Below the pieces are notes generated by a model. It was not told the origin of the DNA. It saw nothing but the letters and a program-made list of their open reading frames with translations, and did no database searches. This document shows positions 52,701 through 56,726 of a stretch of 64,000 bases of DNA, piece by piece; position 1 is the stretch's first letter; each line of letters begins with the position of its first letter. The stretch comes from Phoronis australis (Eukaryota > Phoronida > Phoronidae). Location of the stretch: NCBI GenBank assembly GCA_002633005.1, contig NMRA01000019.1:1135052-1199051 (forward strand). Direction: 5' to 3'. Made by a program: the position numbers and the translations under genes.

Positions 52701-53952
52701 AAATATATTTTGGGTTTTCCTATGGTGTATTTTGTTACATGGTCAAAGAGCGTATTGTGTGAATCTGCAGAGTATTGCTCCGGTGGGGCTGACATAATTG
52801 GTTTGATGTAAGTGTTTACACATCGAATAACAAAATAACCACCACGCCTCTGGTATCCTGGCGTGATGATGTGTTCTTCGAGTGATCCCACATGTTGCAG
52901 GTCGACTGACTGTCCCGCCATACTATCGGTTTTGTGGTTTGTCTGGATATATATTCTGAGGGGGCGGCAAAACCTAGTCCCGAACTCGTACCGATGTCCA
53001 CGCAAAGCAAACTGGGGTAATATGACTGAATCTATTGTAATCACTAGATAATAGCAATACTGTTTGCTTGATATCATGGTTTAGGAATTTTTGTTCAGTT
53101 TATTTATACAAAGGAGAGCAACATGGTTTGTTTTCTGTTAAGGGAAATACCAAGGATTGTTTTTGAATGTAATTTGAGATGAGTTGAATCCTTACTTTTT
53201 AGAAACTCTATTTTCTTGAAGAACTGCTTAACTGCAAACGAAATTTCGCTACACTGATTCTGAGACACGGTGAAAATATTTTCAGAAAAGTTTTGATAGG
53301 TAATTTTTTAGTTGCTTCAGTGTTCCTGTCAAATATTAATTCTGTTTGTTCTTCGACGAAATGTTTAAGGGAGAAGGCCAAAAAAAGTTGCAATGTGGTT
53401 AAGGTTTGCTACTGCCAATGTAGTAGCCTAATTTTCTCATTCTAGCTGAACTTTGCTGTAAACCAAAAGTTGCTGTTTTAAATACATTAGTACCCAAGAC
53501 TGCGAAACGCATTAAGCAATTTGAGCTGAAGTCGTGGCATTAACAATAAGTGACTTCGGTTATTCTCATGAAACATTGGGGGGTTCAAACGCCGTGTCAG
53601 GGTATGGTTTTGTATAGAGGCCTGTTATTTGGTTACAGTTATGTTCTGCAAACCGAGTGGCAGTAGTTGCGGGGAAACATGTTTTAAATGCGACTGTCGA
53701 CAGAACAGACTGAACATTTTTAAGTAGAAGTTTCGGGATTCTGATACAAATATAAACAACATTCTCCAGCTGCACTTACCGTTTATTTTAACACACGTCT
53801 CCGCTGACGGTTGCACAAGGCCACGATTGCACGTACAAGAACAATTCATGAGATAGCCATACAACATGACACAGTAGTTCGCCGCTACCGCCACCATAGT
53901 TAGAGTTTGACACCAGTTCCAAGCGATCAAATCACCAAATTCTTCTACCCTT
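19516..53952 (-). CDS. Perlecan-like basement-membrane proteoglycan core protein
   Basis: Forty-six exons chain on the minus strand with matching phase at every junction and give about 2,305 residues ending at the stop at 19516-19518. Domain order: a Cys-rich ShKT-like segment, Ig 1-3, one LDL-receptor class A module, Ig 4-22 (I-set type, mostly with the YxC motif and a B-strand Cys), one laminin G domain, one EGF-like domain. Ig arrays combined with LDLa and C-terminal laminin G/EGF modules are the hallmark of perlecan (HSPG2; UNC-52 and Trol in invertebrates), an extracellular scaffold linking laminin, collagen IV and cell receptors. Differences from vertebrate perlecan are marked: no SEA or laminin IV/laminin-EGF block is seen, the LDLa is between Ig domains, and only one laminin G-EGF unit is present instead of three. 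The 5' end is uncertain: no signal peptide or start codon was found, so exons may be missing upstream. Most exon borders are phase 1, as usual for shuffled modules. One exon is falsely duplicated at an assembly join. Confidence 0.88.
19725..21740 (-). other. Intron 45 of perlecan-like gene
   Basis: About 2 kb with G/C homopolymer runs near 20110, a tRNA-like repeat near 20775 and transposon-like tails near 20965-21090. No exon seen. Confidence 0.6.
20772..20838 (+). repeat. Degenerate tRNA-like SINE head
   Basis: GGTGCTGTGGTAAAGAACGC resembles an A box and GTGAGTTCGAGTATG a B box, at tRNA spacing on the plus strand. No complete cloverleaf. Confidence 0.4.
21741..21896 (-). CDS. Exon 45: laminin G domain, third part
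   Basis: The acceptor is ATCTTCCAG and the donor GAAG|GTAAAC, phase 1 to 1. It encodes VVDGERSFGRSPG and AALFVGGKDNIRDLNRDIG, the typical late strands of laminin G. Confidence 0.9.
22224..22409 (-). CDS. Exon 44: laminin G domain, second part
   Basis: Phase 1 to 1. Encodes MILFNGD, FVTFGIDNGFPEFRYELGSG and LNQWHTARLSRNG, the core strands of laminin G. Confidence 0.92.
22741..22851 (-). CDS. Exon 43: laminin G domain, start
   Basis: The acceptor is TTCGGCAG and the donor G|GTGAGT, phase 1 to 1. Encodes ESYMTFTPLPQGENADVEIS, the first laminin G strands, directly after Ig 22. Confidence 0.88.
23069..23196 (-). CDS. Exon 42: Ig 22, second half
   Basis: Phase 2 to 1. Contains HEGTYVCTATNEYGTASAEF, the F-G strands of an I-set Ig domain. 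Joins exon 41 in phase. Confidence 0.9.
23379..23508 (-). CDS. Exon 41: Ig 22, first half
   Basis: Phase 1 to 2. Encodes the B-strand Cys (AQLQCTSYG) and Trp strand (QYTWTKLNGEMP). Confidence 0.9.
23772..23957 (-). CDS. Exon 40: Ig 21, second part (class B)
   Basis: Phase 1 to 1. Encodes PEVVWSKLEGPLP through DAGTYICAARNRAGEST. Class B Ig domains are split just after the B-strand Cys by a phase 1 intron. Confidence 0.92.
23958..25311 (-). other. Intron 39 of perlecan-like gene
   Basis: About 1.35 kb, AT-rich, containing a MITE at 24363-24576. No exon seen. Confidence 0.7.
24363..24576. mobile_element. MITE, CATGCGCGCACCCAG family (copy 2)
   Basis: It begins CATGCGCGCACCCAG and ends CTGGGTGCGCACATG, and is flanked on both sides by TATTG, a 5-bp target-site duplication. 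The body matches the copies at 10993, 31887 and 35162. Confidence 0.88.
25312..25401 (-). CDS. Exon 39: Ig 21, first part (class B)
   Basis: 90 bases, phase 1 to 1. Encodes RTVSVNQGVQFVCRISG, the A-B strands with the first Cys. Acceptor TTTGCAG, donor CAG|GTAAGG. Confidence 0.88.
25402..26110 (-). other. Intron 38 of perlecan-like gene
   Basis: About 0.7 kb; nothing distinctive. Confidence 0.7.
26111..26211 (-). CDS. Exon 38: Ig 20, second part (class A)
   Basis: 101 bases, phase 2 to 1. Encodes LRADDAGKYICVVQNAGGST. Donor A|GTGAGT. Confidence 0.9.
26391..26571 (-). CDS. Exon 37: Ig 20, first part (class A)
   Basis: 181 bases, phase 1 to 2. Encodes ALDGSSFYLEGGRMSLRCSA and the RWSKEGGSLPIGRY strand. 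Class A Ig domains are split before the E strand by a phase 2 intron. Confidence 0.92.
26899..27081 (-). CDS. Exon 36: Ig 19, second part (class B)
   Basis: 183 bases, phase 1 to 1. Encodes PPTITWRRLDGKPLPLG and EDAGIYVCLATNVGGRAES. Confidence 0.92.
27223..27256. repeat. (CAA)n microsatellite
   Basis: Imperfect run of CAA trinucleotides. Confidence 0.85.
27482..27768. mobile_element. Foldback/MITE-like inverted repeat
   Basis: The two ends are near-perfect inverted copies for about 60 bases, starting TATCGTTGGCCAA and ending TTGGCCAACGATA. The interior continues as repeated palindromic units of the type TAATTATTTGCGGCGT. If the element is taken as TCGTTGGCC...GGCCAACGA, it is flanked by TA on both sides, compatible with a TA target duplication. 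Confidence 0.75.
28948..29043 (-). CDS. Exon 35: Ig 19, first part (class B)
   Basis: 96 bases, phase 1 to 1. Encodes NQNVFIGQQVEMSCNAQG with the first Cys. Donor AAG|GTAAGT. Confidence 0.9.
29206..29300 (-). CDS. Exon 34: Ig 18, second part (class A)
   Basis: 95 bases, phase 2 to 1. Encodes LQEDDAGTYVCLAENSGGSA. Confidence 0.9.
29301..29848 (-). other. Intron 33 of perlecan-like gene
   Basis: About 0.55 kb; nothing distinctive. Confidence 0.7.
29849..30026 (-). CDS. Exon 33: Ig 18, first part (class A)
   Basis: 178 bases, phase 1 to 2. Encodes ALDGKSTYQFGDTMSLQCSV and RWSKDGGALPRGRY, very close to exon 37. Confidence 0.92.
30290..30472 (-). CDS. Exon 32: Ig 17, second part (class B)
   Basis: 183 bases, phase 1 to 1. 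Encodes PTITWKRRSGRPLSRRHS and EADSGEYVCVATNRGGTVD, close to exon 36. Confidence 0.92.
30473..30804 (-). other. Intron 31 of perlecan-like gene
   Basis: About 330 bases; nothing distinctive. Confidence 0.7.
30805..30894 (-). CDS. Exon 31: Ig 17, first part (class B)
   Basis: 90 bases, phase 1 to 1. Encodes NAYKDETVTLICEASG with the first Cys. Confidence 0.9.
30895..31398 (-). other. Intron 30 of perlecan-like gene
   Basis: About 0.5 kb; nothing distinctive. Confidence 0.7.
31399..31496 (-). CDS. Exon 30: Ig 16, second part (class A)
   Basis: 98 bases, phase 2 to 1. Encodes SQPSDSGTYICTYDGPDST. Acceptor CTCTTTAAG. Confidence 0.85.
31887..32168. mobile_element. MITE, CATGCGCGCACCCAG family (copy 3)
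   Basis: It begins CATGCGCACACCCAG, ends GGGTGCGCGCATG and is flanked by ACCCT on both sides (5-bp target duplication). It sits just 8 bases downstream of the splice donor of exon 29. The right part is repeated at 32476-32580 by the assembly overlap. Confidence 0.88.
32064..32474. repeat. Assembly overlap, left copy
   Basis: Matches 32476-32886 over 411 bases at a constant offset of 412, with only a few differences (for example near 32293 and 32405). It includes the exon 29 copy and part of the MITE. Confidence 0.92.
32182..32350 (-). CDS. Exon 29: Ig 16, first part (class A)
   Basis: 169 bases, phase 1 to 2. Encodes VYVPGDNIVLECGAKRTG and SWTKQDGQLPVGRY. The same exon appears again at 32594-32762. 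Using both would break the reading frame (phase 2 into phase 1), so only one is real. Confidence 0.9.
32475..32475. other. Assembly join (single N) with repeated flanks
   Basis: The 411 bases before and after the N are near-identical, as expected when two overlapping contigs are placed side by side. Confidence 0.92.
32594..32762 (-). other. False duplicate of exon 29
   Basis: Near-identical copy of 32182-32350, including donor and acceptor. It is not a separate exon: its phases do not allow it to be spliced to the other copy, and it has no second Ig half of its own. Confidence 0.88.
33293..33393 (-). CDS. Exon 28: Ig 15, second part (class A)
   Basis: 101 bases, phase 2 to 1. Encodes LKSSDAGMYYCVASNRNGES. 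Confidence 0.9.
33394..33770 (-). other. Intron 27 of perlecan-like gene
   Basis: About 380 bases; nothing distinctive. Confidence 0.7.
33771..33951 (-). CDS. Exon 27: Ig 15, first part (class A)
   Basis: 181 bases, phase 1 to 2. Encodes GFYEPGSTALFRCSADGG and EWRRSNGVLPTGRY. Confidence 0.92.
34219..34319 (-). CDS. Exon 26: Ig 14, second part (class A)
   Basis: 101 bases, phase 2 to 1. Encodes PATESGSYKCTASNSAGEV. Confidence 0.9.
34445..34610 (-). CDS. Exon 25: Ig 14, first part (class A)
   Basis: 166 bases, phase 1 to 2. Encodes RPGDRFVLLCSVSGGSPATI and RWEREGALFTSG. Confidence 0.9.
34824..35084 (-). CDS. Exon 24: Ig 13, whole domain
   Basis: 261 bases, phase 1 to 1. A complete I-set domain: KAPGSSIKLFCTATG, LEWTKVGQLL, SDGGVYRCTASSAAG. 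Confidence 0.93.
35085..35598 (-). other. Intron 23 of perlecan-like gene
   Basis: About 0.5 kb, nearly half of it a MITE (35162-35390). Confidence 0.75.
35162..35390. mobile_element. MITE, CATGCGCGCACCCAG family (copy 4)
   Basis: It begins CATGCGCGCACACAG and ends CTGGGTGCGCGCATG, with TAACA on both sides (5-bp target duplication). The body matches the other copies. Confidence 0.88.
35599..35778 (-). CDS. Exon 23: Ig 12, second part (class B)
   Basis: 180 bases, phase 1 to 1. Encodes PTVRWSRRGRPLSGN and AEDAGVYVCSATNSEGSDEE. Confidence 0.9.
35940..36035 (-). CDS. Exon 22: Ig 12, first part (class B)
   Basis: 96 bases, phase 1 to 1. Encodes VINEGSGITVRCAANG with the first Cys. Confidence 0.9.
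36194..36599. repeat. Assembly overlap, left copy
   Basis: Matches 36601-37019 with scattered substitutions and one small indel near 36750. The match ends in the first bases of exon 21. Confidence 0.9.
36600..36600. other. Assembly join (single N) with repeated flanks
   Basis: The left side ends with the donor and first six bases of exon 21 (CATACCTTTCA); the right side repeats about 400 bases and then continues into the full exon. Confidence 0.9.
37014..37289 (-). CDS. Exon 21: Ig 11, whole domain
   Basis: 276 bases, phase 1 to 1. Encodes AQEGSDVKLRCSSTG, LRWEGPTGARLQPG and RDAGRYTCVAENSLGSGQ. Confidence 0.93.
37290..37597 (-). other. Intron 20 of perlecan-like gene
   Basis: About 310 bases; it contains a short transposon-like tail near 37460-37520 but no exon. 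Confidence 0.65.
37598..37740 (-). CDS. Exon 20: Ig 10, second half
   Basis: 143 bases, phase 2 to 1 using the donor G|GTAGGT. Encodes ASGGLLKFNGITEED and VGVYVCKATNAAGIGSA. Confidence 0.87.
37741..38126 (-). other. Intron 19 of perlecan-like gene
   Basis: About 390 bases. It holds a diverged sequence resembling class C second-half exons (37960-38010) but without an open frame, possibly a dead exon. Confidence 0.4.
38127..38253 (-). CDS. Exon 19: Ig 10, first half
   Basis: 127 bases, phase 1 to 2. Encodes IARGDKRTVLCRVLVGSPQP and ELIWER. Acceptor ATTTTAG, donor AAAG|GTAAAC. Confidence 0.85.
38564..38681 (-). CDS. Exon 18: Ig 9, second half (class C)
   Basis: 118 bases, phase 0 to 1. Encodes VDGSVLRIRSAGLSDAG and YSCTATNRAGSDT. 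The F-strand Cys is present, but its usual partner in exon 17 is Ala. Confidence 0.9.
38920..39065 (-). CDS. Exon 17: Ig 9, first half (class C)
   Basis: 146 bases, phase 1 to 0. Encodes LKTGQNGILRATVTG and IRWTFNGGPLRSNHE. The B-strand position that is Cys in sister exons (LRCTVTG in exon 13) is Ala. Confidence 0.9.
39066..39396 (-). other. Intron 16 of perlecan-like gene
   Basis: About 330 bases; nothing distinctive. Confidence 0.7.
39397..39514 (-). CDS. Exon 16: Ig 8, second half (class C)
   Basis: 118 bases, phase 0 to 1. Encodes ADGVILRIRRASPSDEG and YSVTATNQAGSAT. The F-strand Cys is replaced by Val (GTC). Frame, length and splice sites are intact. Confidence 0.9.
39515..40460 (-). 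other. Intron 15 of perlecan-like gene
   Basis: About 950 bases, containing a LINE 3' fragment (39600-39935) in the same orientation. No exon seen. Confidence 0.7.
39600..39935 (-). pseudogene. LINE reverse-transcriptase C-terminal fragment
   Basis: The minus-strand frame reads LRCANCKAPVQFGSH, then YKDRVCVLC and DDEYYIVLVCNSFSEIR. This Cys-rich order (…GSH…R.C..C…DE…C..Y..IR) is typical of the region after the RT domain in many animal non-LTR elements. It is a 5'-truncated relic inside an intron. Confidence 0.75.
40461..40606 (-). CDS. Exon 15: Ig 8, first half (class C)
   Basis: 146 bases, phase 1 to 0. Encodes IKPGDDGILRATVTG and ISWTFNGGRLRSNHE. The B-strand Cys is replaced by Ala, and its partner in exon 16 is Val, so this domain lacks the canonical disulfide altogether. 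Confidence 0.9.
40607..41402 (-). other. Intron 14 of perlecan-like gene
   Basis: About 800 bases with a short palindrome at 41019-41074; no exon. Confidence 0.7.
41019..41074. repeat. Short imperfect palindrome
   Basis: GGTGAT ... TAGCAAGAGACG TCGTCTCTCTCGCTA ... ATCACC can fold into a hairpin centred near 41045. Confidence 0.6.
41403..41520 (-). CDS. Exon 14: Ig 7, second half (class C)
   Basis: 118 bases, phase 0 to 1. Encodes ADRGVLRIRRAGTSDEG and YTCSATNRVGSET. Confidence 0.92.
41787..41932 (-). CDS. Exon 13: Ig 7, first half (class C)
   Basis: 146 bases, phase 1 to 0. Encodes VNTGEDAILRCTVTG and IRWQFNGGPLRSNHE. Both canonical Cys of this domain are present. Confidence 0.92.
41933..42666 (-). 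other. Intron 12 of perlecan-like gene
   Basis: About 730 bases, containing a MITE-like inverted repeat (42358-42502). Confidence 0.7.
42358..42502. mobile_element. MITE-like element with 16-bp perfect terminal inverted repeats
   Basis: The ends CTGGGTAGAGTTCAGT and ACTGAACTCTACCCAG are perfect inverted copies 145 bases apart. No obvious target duplication, and no second copy in the window. Confidence 0.6.
42667..42784 (-). CDS. Exon 12: Ig 6, second half (class C)
   Basis: 118 bases, phase 0 to 1. Encodes ATLQIRSATSSDVGTYTC and IATNAAGTSRD. Confidence 0.92.
42953..43098 (-). CDS. Exon 11: Ig 6, first half (class C)
   Basis: 146 bases, phase 1 to 0. Encodes QQRRVTLRCSVTGTPTPTI and WRFNGGPLKSNHR. 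Confidence 0.92.
43099..44408 (-). other. Intron 10 of perlecan-like gene
   Basis: About 1.3 kb; I see no exon or clear repeat. Confidence 0.7.
44409..44532 (-). CDS. Exon 10: Ig 5, second half (class C)
   Basis: 124 bases, phase 0 to 1. Encodes SQADSGLYQCVATNAAGTDT and a final VTVTPSG. Confidence 0.92.
44533..45072 (-). other. Intron 9 of perlecan-like gene
   Basis: About 540 bases; nothing distinctive. Confidence 0.7.
45073..45218 (-). CDS. Exon 9: Ig 5, first half (class C)
   Basis: 146 bases, phase 1 to 0 with donor AGG|GTATGA. Encodes INEGATGTLICTTTGFPTPQ and MWKFNGAVLRGNHR. Confidence 0.9.
45479..45557. repeat. Hairpin flanked by 11-bp direct repeats
   Basis: A short hairpin (GCTCGCTGTTTCCCTG... 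/ ...GGGGAACCAGCGAGC) sits between two copies of CTTTGTAAGCT at 45479-45489 and 45547-45557. It looks like a tiny insertion with target duplication, or a footprint. Confidence 0.5.
45633..45708 (+). repeat. tRNA-derived SINE head (plus strand)
   Basis: TAGCCTAGTGGGATAAG (A box) and GAGTTCAAGTCCC (B box) occur at tRNA spacing, with possible pairing of GGCATTG-like and CGGCAC-like ends only partial. It is probably a SINE promoter region. Confidence 0.55.
46162..46299 (-). CDS. Exon 8: Ig 4, second half
   Basis: 138 bases, phase 1 to 1. Encodes GGRLRIPSAALRDSGNYIC and RVTTSRGRFQDAQ. Confidence 0.88.
46300..46690 (-). other. Intron 7 of perlecan-like gene
   Basis: About 390 bases; nothing distinctive. 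Confidence 0.7.
46691..46825 (-). CDS. Exon 7: Ig 4, first half
   Basis: 135 bases, phase 1 to 1. Encodes VTEGNPATFICTAEG and ITWSRNGNGRLPE. The donor is GAAG|GTCTGT, a weaker one. Confidence 0.83.
46826..47917 (-). other. Intron 6 of perlecan-like gene
   Basis: About 1.1 kb; no exon recognised. Confidence 0.65.
47918..48040 (-). CDS. Exon 6: LDL-receptor class A domain
   Basis: 123 bases, phase 1 to 1. Encodes CPTGQFMCANRHKCIN and LRCDQQNDCSDGSDERDC, with six Cys and the calcium-binding D-x-x-D-C-x-D-x-S-D-E signature. A single module inserted between Ig 3 and Ig 4. Confidence 0.93.
48041..48772 (-). other. Intron 5 of perlecan-like gene
   Basis: About 730 bases; nothing distinctive. Confidence 0.65.
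48773..49030 (-). CDS. Exon 5: Ig 3, whole domain
   Basis: 258 bases, phase 1 to 1. Encodes TTGQDAEFRCIATGSPTPTV, QWVAPLPAKATV and DQRDFNCIARSGSKVKT. The usual Tyr before the second Cys is Asn. Confidence 0.9.
49031..49428 (-). other. Intron 4 of perlecan-like gene
   Basis: About 400 bases; nothing distinctive. Confidence 0.65.
49429..49624 (-). CDS. Exon 4: Ig 2, second part
   Basis: 196 bases, phase 0 to 1. Encodes RFTMKWTKEGSPGILPS and SPEDAGSYVCTGSNGGND. Confidence 0.9.
49625..50076 (-). other. Intron 3 of perlecan-like gene
   Basis: About 450 bases; nothing distinctive. Confidence 0.65.
50077..50174 (-). CDS. Exon 3: Ig 2, first part
   Basis: 98 bases, phase 1 to 0. Encodes VTVPHGSLVRFVCTATG with the first Cys. 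Donor ACG|GTAAAA. Confidence 0.87.
50175..51664 (-). other. Intron 2 of perlecan-like gene
   Basis: About 1.5 kb with a CCCT-rich microsatellite (51225-51281). No exon recognised. Confidence 0.65.
51225..51281. repeat. (CCCT)n microsatellite
   Basis: Imperfect CCCT/CCTC run. It explains the Gly-Arg-Glu and Ser-Pro-rich open frames here. Confidence 0.9.
51665..51934 (-). CDS. Exon 2: Ig 1, whole domain
   Basis: 270 bases, phase 1 to 1. Encodes VREGDTAVMSCRVLGTGP, IMWLRADGSSLP and DRGGYKCTAKNAAGESSD. Confidence 0.93.
51935..53779 (-). other. Intron 1 of perlecan-like gene
   Basis: About 1.85 kb. A 135-codon frame at 52670-53077 (minus) has no recognisable domain and is not included in the gene model. 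Confidence 0.55.
53780..53952 (-). CDS. Exon 1 (first visible): Cys-rich ShKT-like segment
   Basis: 173 bases with donor ACG|GTAAGT that joins exon 2 in phase 1. Encodes WCQTLTMVAVAANYC, YGYLMNCSCTCN and SAETCVKIN. The spacing of Cys, with YLMxC and CxC near the end, resembles a ShKT domain. The acceptor (ATATTATAG) is weak, so the upstream border is uncertain, and the true 5' end may be elsewhere. Confidence 0.5.
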
Positions 53953-55328
53953 CTATAATATATCGCCTACCGCTTCCACCGTTCCCATTCACGAACGCCG
54001 TTTGTTTTTGATGCGTTGCTTACTCTATCCAAACCTTCCCTGAAAGACAATCGTATTTTCAGAATCCACAAAGTCGGAGCCAGGCATCCATTCACTCGCA
54101 TAGGCGGTGGAACTCCGTCCACGTAAATCTCGAGCGCCTGTCGATAACCCACAGTTATGTCTTAAACACACTCCAAAACATGTGTTTTACGAGGTCATCT
54201 GAAACCGGCTAAGGTCGAGGAACGGCTGAATTAACACGTTCTACCCACCAGTATTTCCATTCAAACAATAAGAGTGAAAGCCGGTGCTGAGTAATTTTTA
54301 TGGAAACTTGCAGCTGGCCTTACCTCAAATCGAAGAGCGCACTGTTATCGTTTCCTGCAGTTTGTTAGCGAGCTAATTAACTACACATTCACGATGTCCG
54401 ACGTTTTATAGACTCCGGCTCAGATCACCAACAGGAACTCGTCGGCGCTGTCATGACAGTACGATGAATTCATCGGATTTCCCGCCGTGGACCTCATCGG
54501 ACACATAGAGTTGTGATGTCACTAACCTTTCACCCCATAGACACAGAAACCCAACATTCAATGGCTTCCAGTAGATAAGCCTAATTAAAGATACTTGTAA
54601 AACGTAATTTCATCACTCCGGAATGTGTTGTCTTTATTCGGACGCCTCCCGCAGAATCTCTTCAGTTTGCTTGTGCGCATAATATGGGGGAGAGGGTGGT
54701 TCATTAAATTAGTCGCTGAAAATGAAACGAGTAGAACCATTCACAAAGCCTTTGCAACATTCCAAAAGCGTTACACTAGTTTTGACATTGGCAATGAGGA
54801 TAATGTCGGTGATGATGGTCGGTGCTGTTGATGACAATGACGCTACATCACAGCAAGTAAATTCTGGCTTTAGAAGTTTTTAACACGTTCACCATAACCG
54901 CACAAGTCCTTTAGATTGCTTCGTATTGCGTCAAGCATCCTATAACTTCCAGGGACAAAATGTCTCAGTTGTCTCCAGATATTCGTTCAACTACGGCTAA
55001 ATTCGATACACAGTCGAGGTGTTTCTCTCTGGAACAAATTGTCTGGATCAATCACATGTTGCAAAAACCTGACAAGATTTAAGTACACAGTTTCGACTTT
55101 TCTAAGAGAAGGCTGTGAGTGCCAGAACTGTATCCTATGTTATGTCGTGTCTTTTGCTTCACTTGACAACCATTAGGGTTTTAAATATGCTTAGTTACAT
55201 AGTTATTTATCTTCTTTCTGTATATATTCTTCTATAATTCTCTACACAAGTATTTTTTCACTGTAAGTAGCATTTGTGCTAATGTTTCTTTTGTTGTACC
55301 TACCTCACCTATCTAAAATGGCGTTTTA

Positions 55329-55353
55329 CTTGCTTGCTTGCTTGCTTGCTTGC
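55329..55353. repeat. (CTTG)n microsatellite
   Basis: Short run of CTTG repeats. Confidence 0.85.
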
Positions 55354-55584
55354 ATACTTAACTTACTTATTTACTCACTTACTTTTGTCATTACGCTTAT
55401 TATTATTTTTGCATTCATTTTTGTGAACAACCTAATTATTGAAGTAGTTTTTATTTAGCCTGAAATTCGTCACTCTTAAAAATACAAAATATAAACTGTA
55501 TAACATCCTGGGCCGGATTTGACATTCAACATAATACTATGACCAGCTGAAGAGTGAGGCACTGTTCAAGATTATTTTAAATAG

Positions 55585-55650
55585 ACCACGTCCTCAACCC
55601 GCGATTGTTAATACAGAATCCCTAGCCGTCTGAGCCATCGGTACCAAGTA
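55585..55650 (-). repeat. Degenerate tRNA-like segment
   Basis: The minus strand shows ATGGCTCAGACGGCTAGGG and GCGGGTTGAGGACG, reminiscent of A and B boxes but with a poor B box. Probably an old SINE relic. Confidence 0.3.
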
Positions 55651-56726
55651 CACGGAGTCCGCATTTTGAAGCCACGCACTACACACACTGTACTGTGGGG
55701 CGACGTCAGCCATCATTGTTTAGAAAGTGCAAGAACTTGTATGTTATGTAATAACACAACATTCCTTTACTGTGCCACTAATAATAGGTACTTTATCCCA
55801 CTATTTCGCGGCAGAGAAATAACTGCCGGCCGAAAATTTGTAATTTGTCATCATTACGTAGGCCCCCTAGTATTGTTTTGTAGCATCTACACAATAGAAA
55901 ACATGCTATTAATACAAAAAAATATTATTAATCTTTATATCTGGAGCAATTTGACAAAATAAAATTTCACTTGTCCGCCATAAGGTATGCTACCATACGT
56001 TTTATTGTAGATTCACAGGTGCTGATAAGAAAACAAAACAATTCGCGTGATACTGCTCCCAAACGAATACCTAAAATGCAAATGGTTGTAGCCGTTAAAA
56101 TACATTAGAACTGGCTAATAACATTCCCATTCAATGAATTCGGGAATAAAAAGTGCCACGTTGTTGTCGGTGGAGGTGGTTGTTAGGAGTTGTCGTTGTT
56201 GTGTCGTCGCATGGTCAGTGTTGTTGTCATCGTCGTTGTTACTATTCTACTACATACTAGCATAATTATTACTTAAATTTCGCATAATGAGAACTATATT
56301 TAAGCTCTGACTCCAGTACAAAATCGTAGTAGGCCATCCCAAAGCCTGGAATGACGACGTCATATTGAGCAAGATCAAGCAGTGGATTTCACAGAAATTA
56401 CCCTGAATGGTTTATGTACTTACCTAAAGAGGGCGCTATACACGGAGGATTTCACCTAGCGGCAATTTCAAGAACCAAGCTCATGGCCGACTTTTCAGCT
56501 GCTGCTGGTTCGGCGGCGTTAGAACTCCTGGCAGTCTGCCAAATGTATTCGTCCACCTTGCTACTACATTCAAATTGATTGTAATAGTTTCTTCTCTCAA
56601 GTATGTAAACGCAGTCGCCGCGAACTCAGATGCTTCTAATGTACTGTATTTGTATGAACTGGGTGAACACGGTAAACAGAGTCGAACTTTCTCACACCAA
56701 CACCACTGTCTTTCACCACCAGGCAG

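Larger units (their letters stand above)
53953..56726. other. Intergenic region
   Basis: No confident gene. A minus-strand open stretch at 53967-54152 lacks convincing splice sites. There is a TTGC microsatellite near 55329-55353 and a degenerate tRNA-like segment near 55585-55650. The promoter of the perlecan-like gene could lie here, but I see no distinctive motif. Confidence 0.5.

Noticed and set aside
52670-53077. 135-codon minus-strand frame in intron 1
   Set aside because: No domain recognised, no splice sites fitting the phase 1 junction between exons 1 and 2, and the two exons join without it.
53967-54152. Possible further upstream exon of the perlecan-like gene
   Set aside because: The reading frame is open and includes a CAG near a GTAAGC, but the acceptor/donor pair gives no sensible exon and no family motif.
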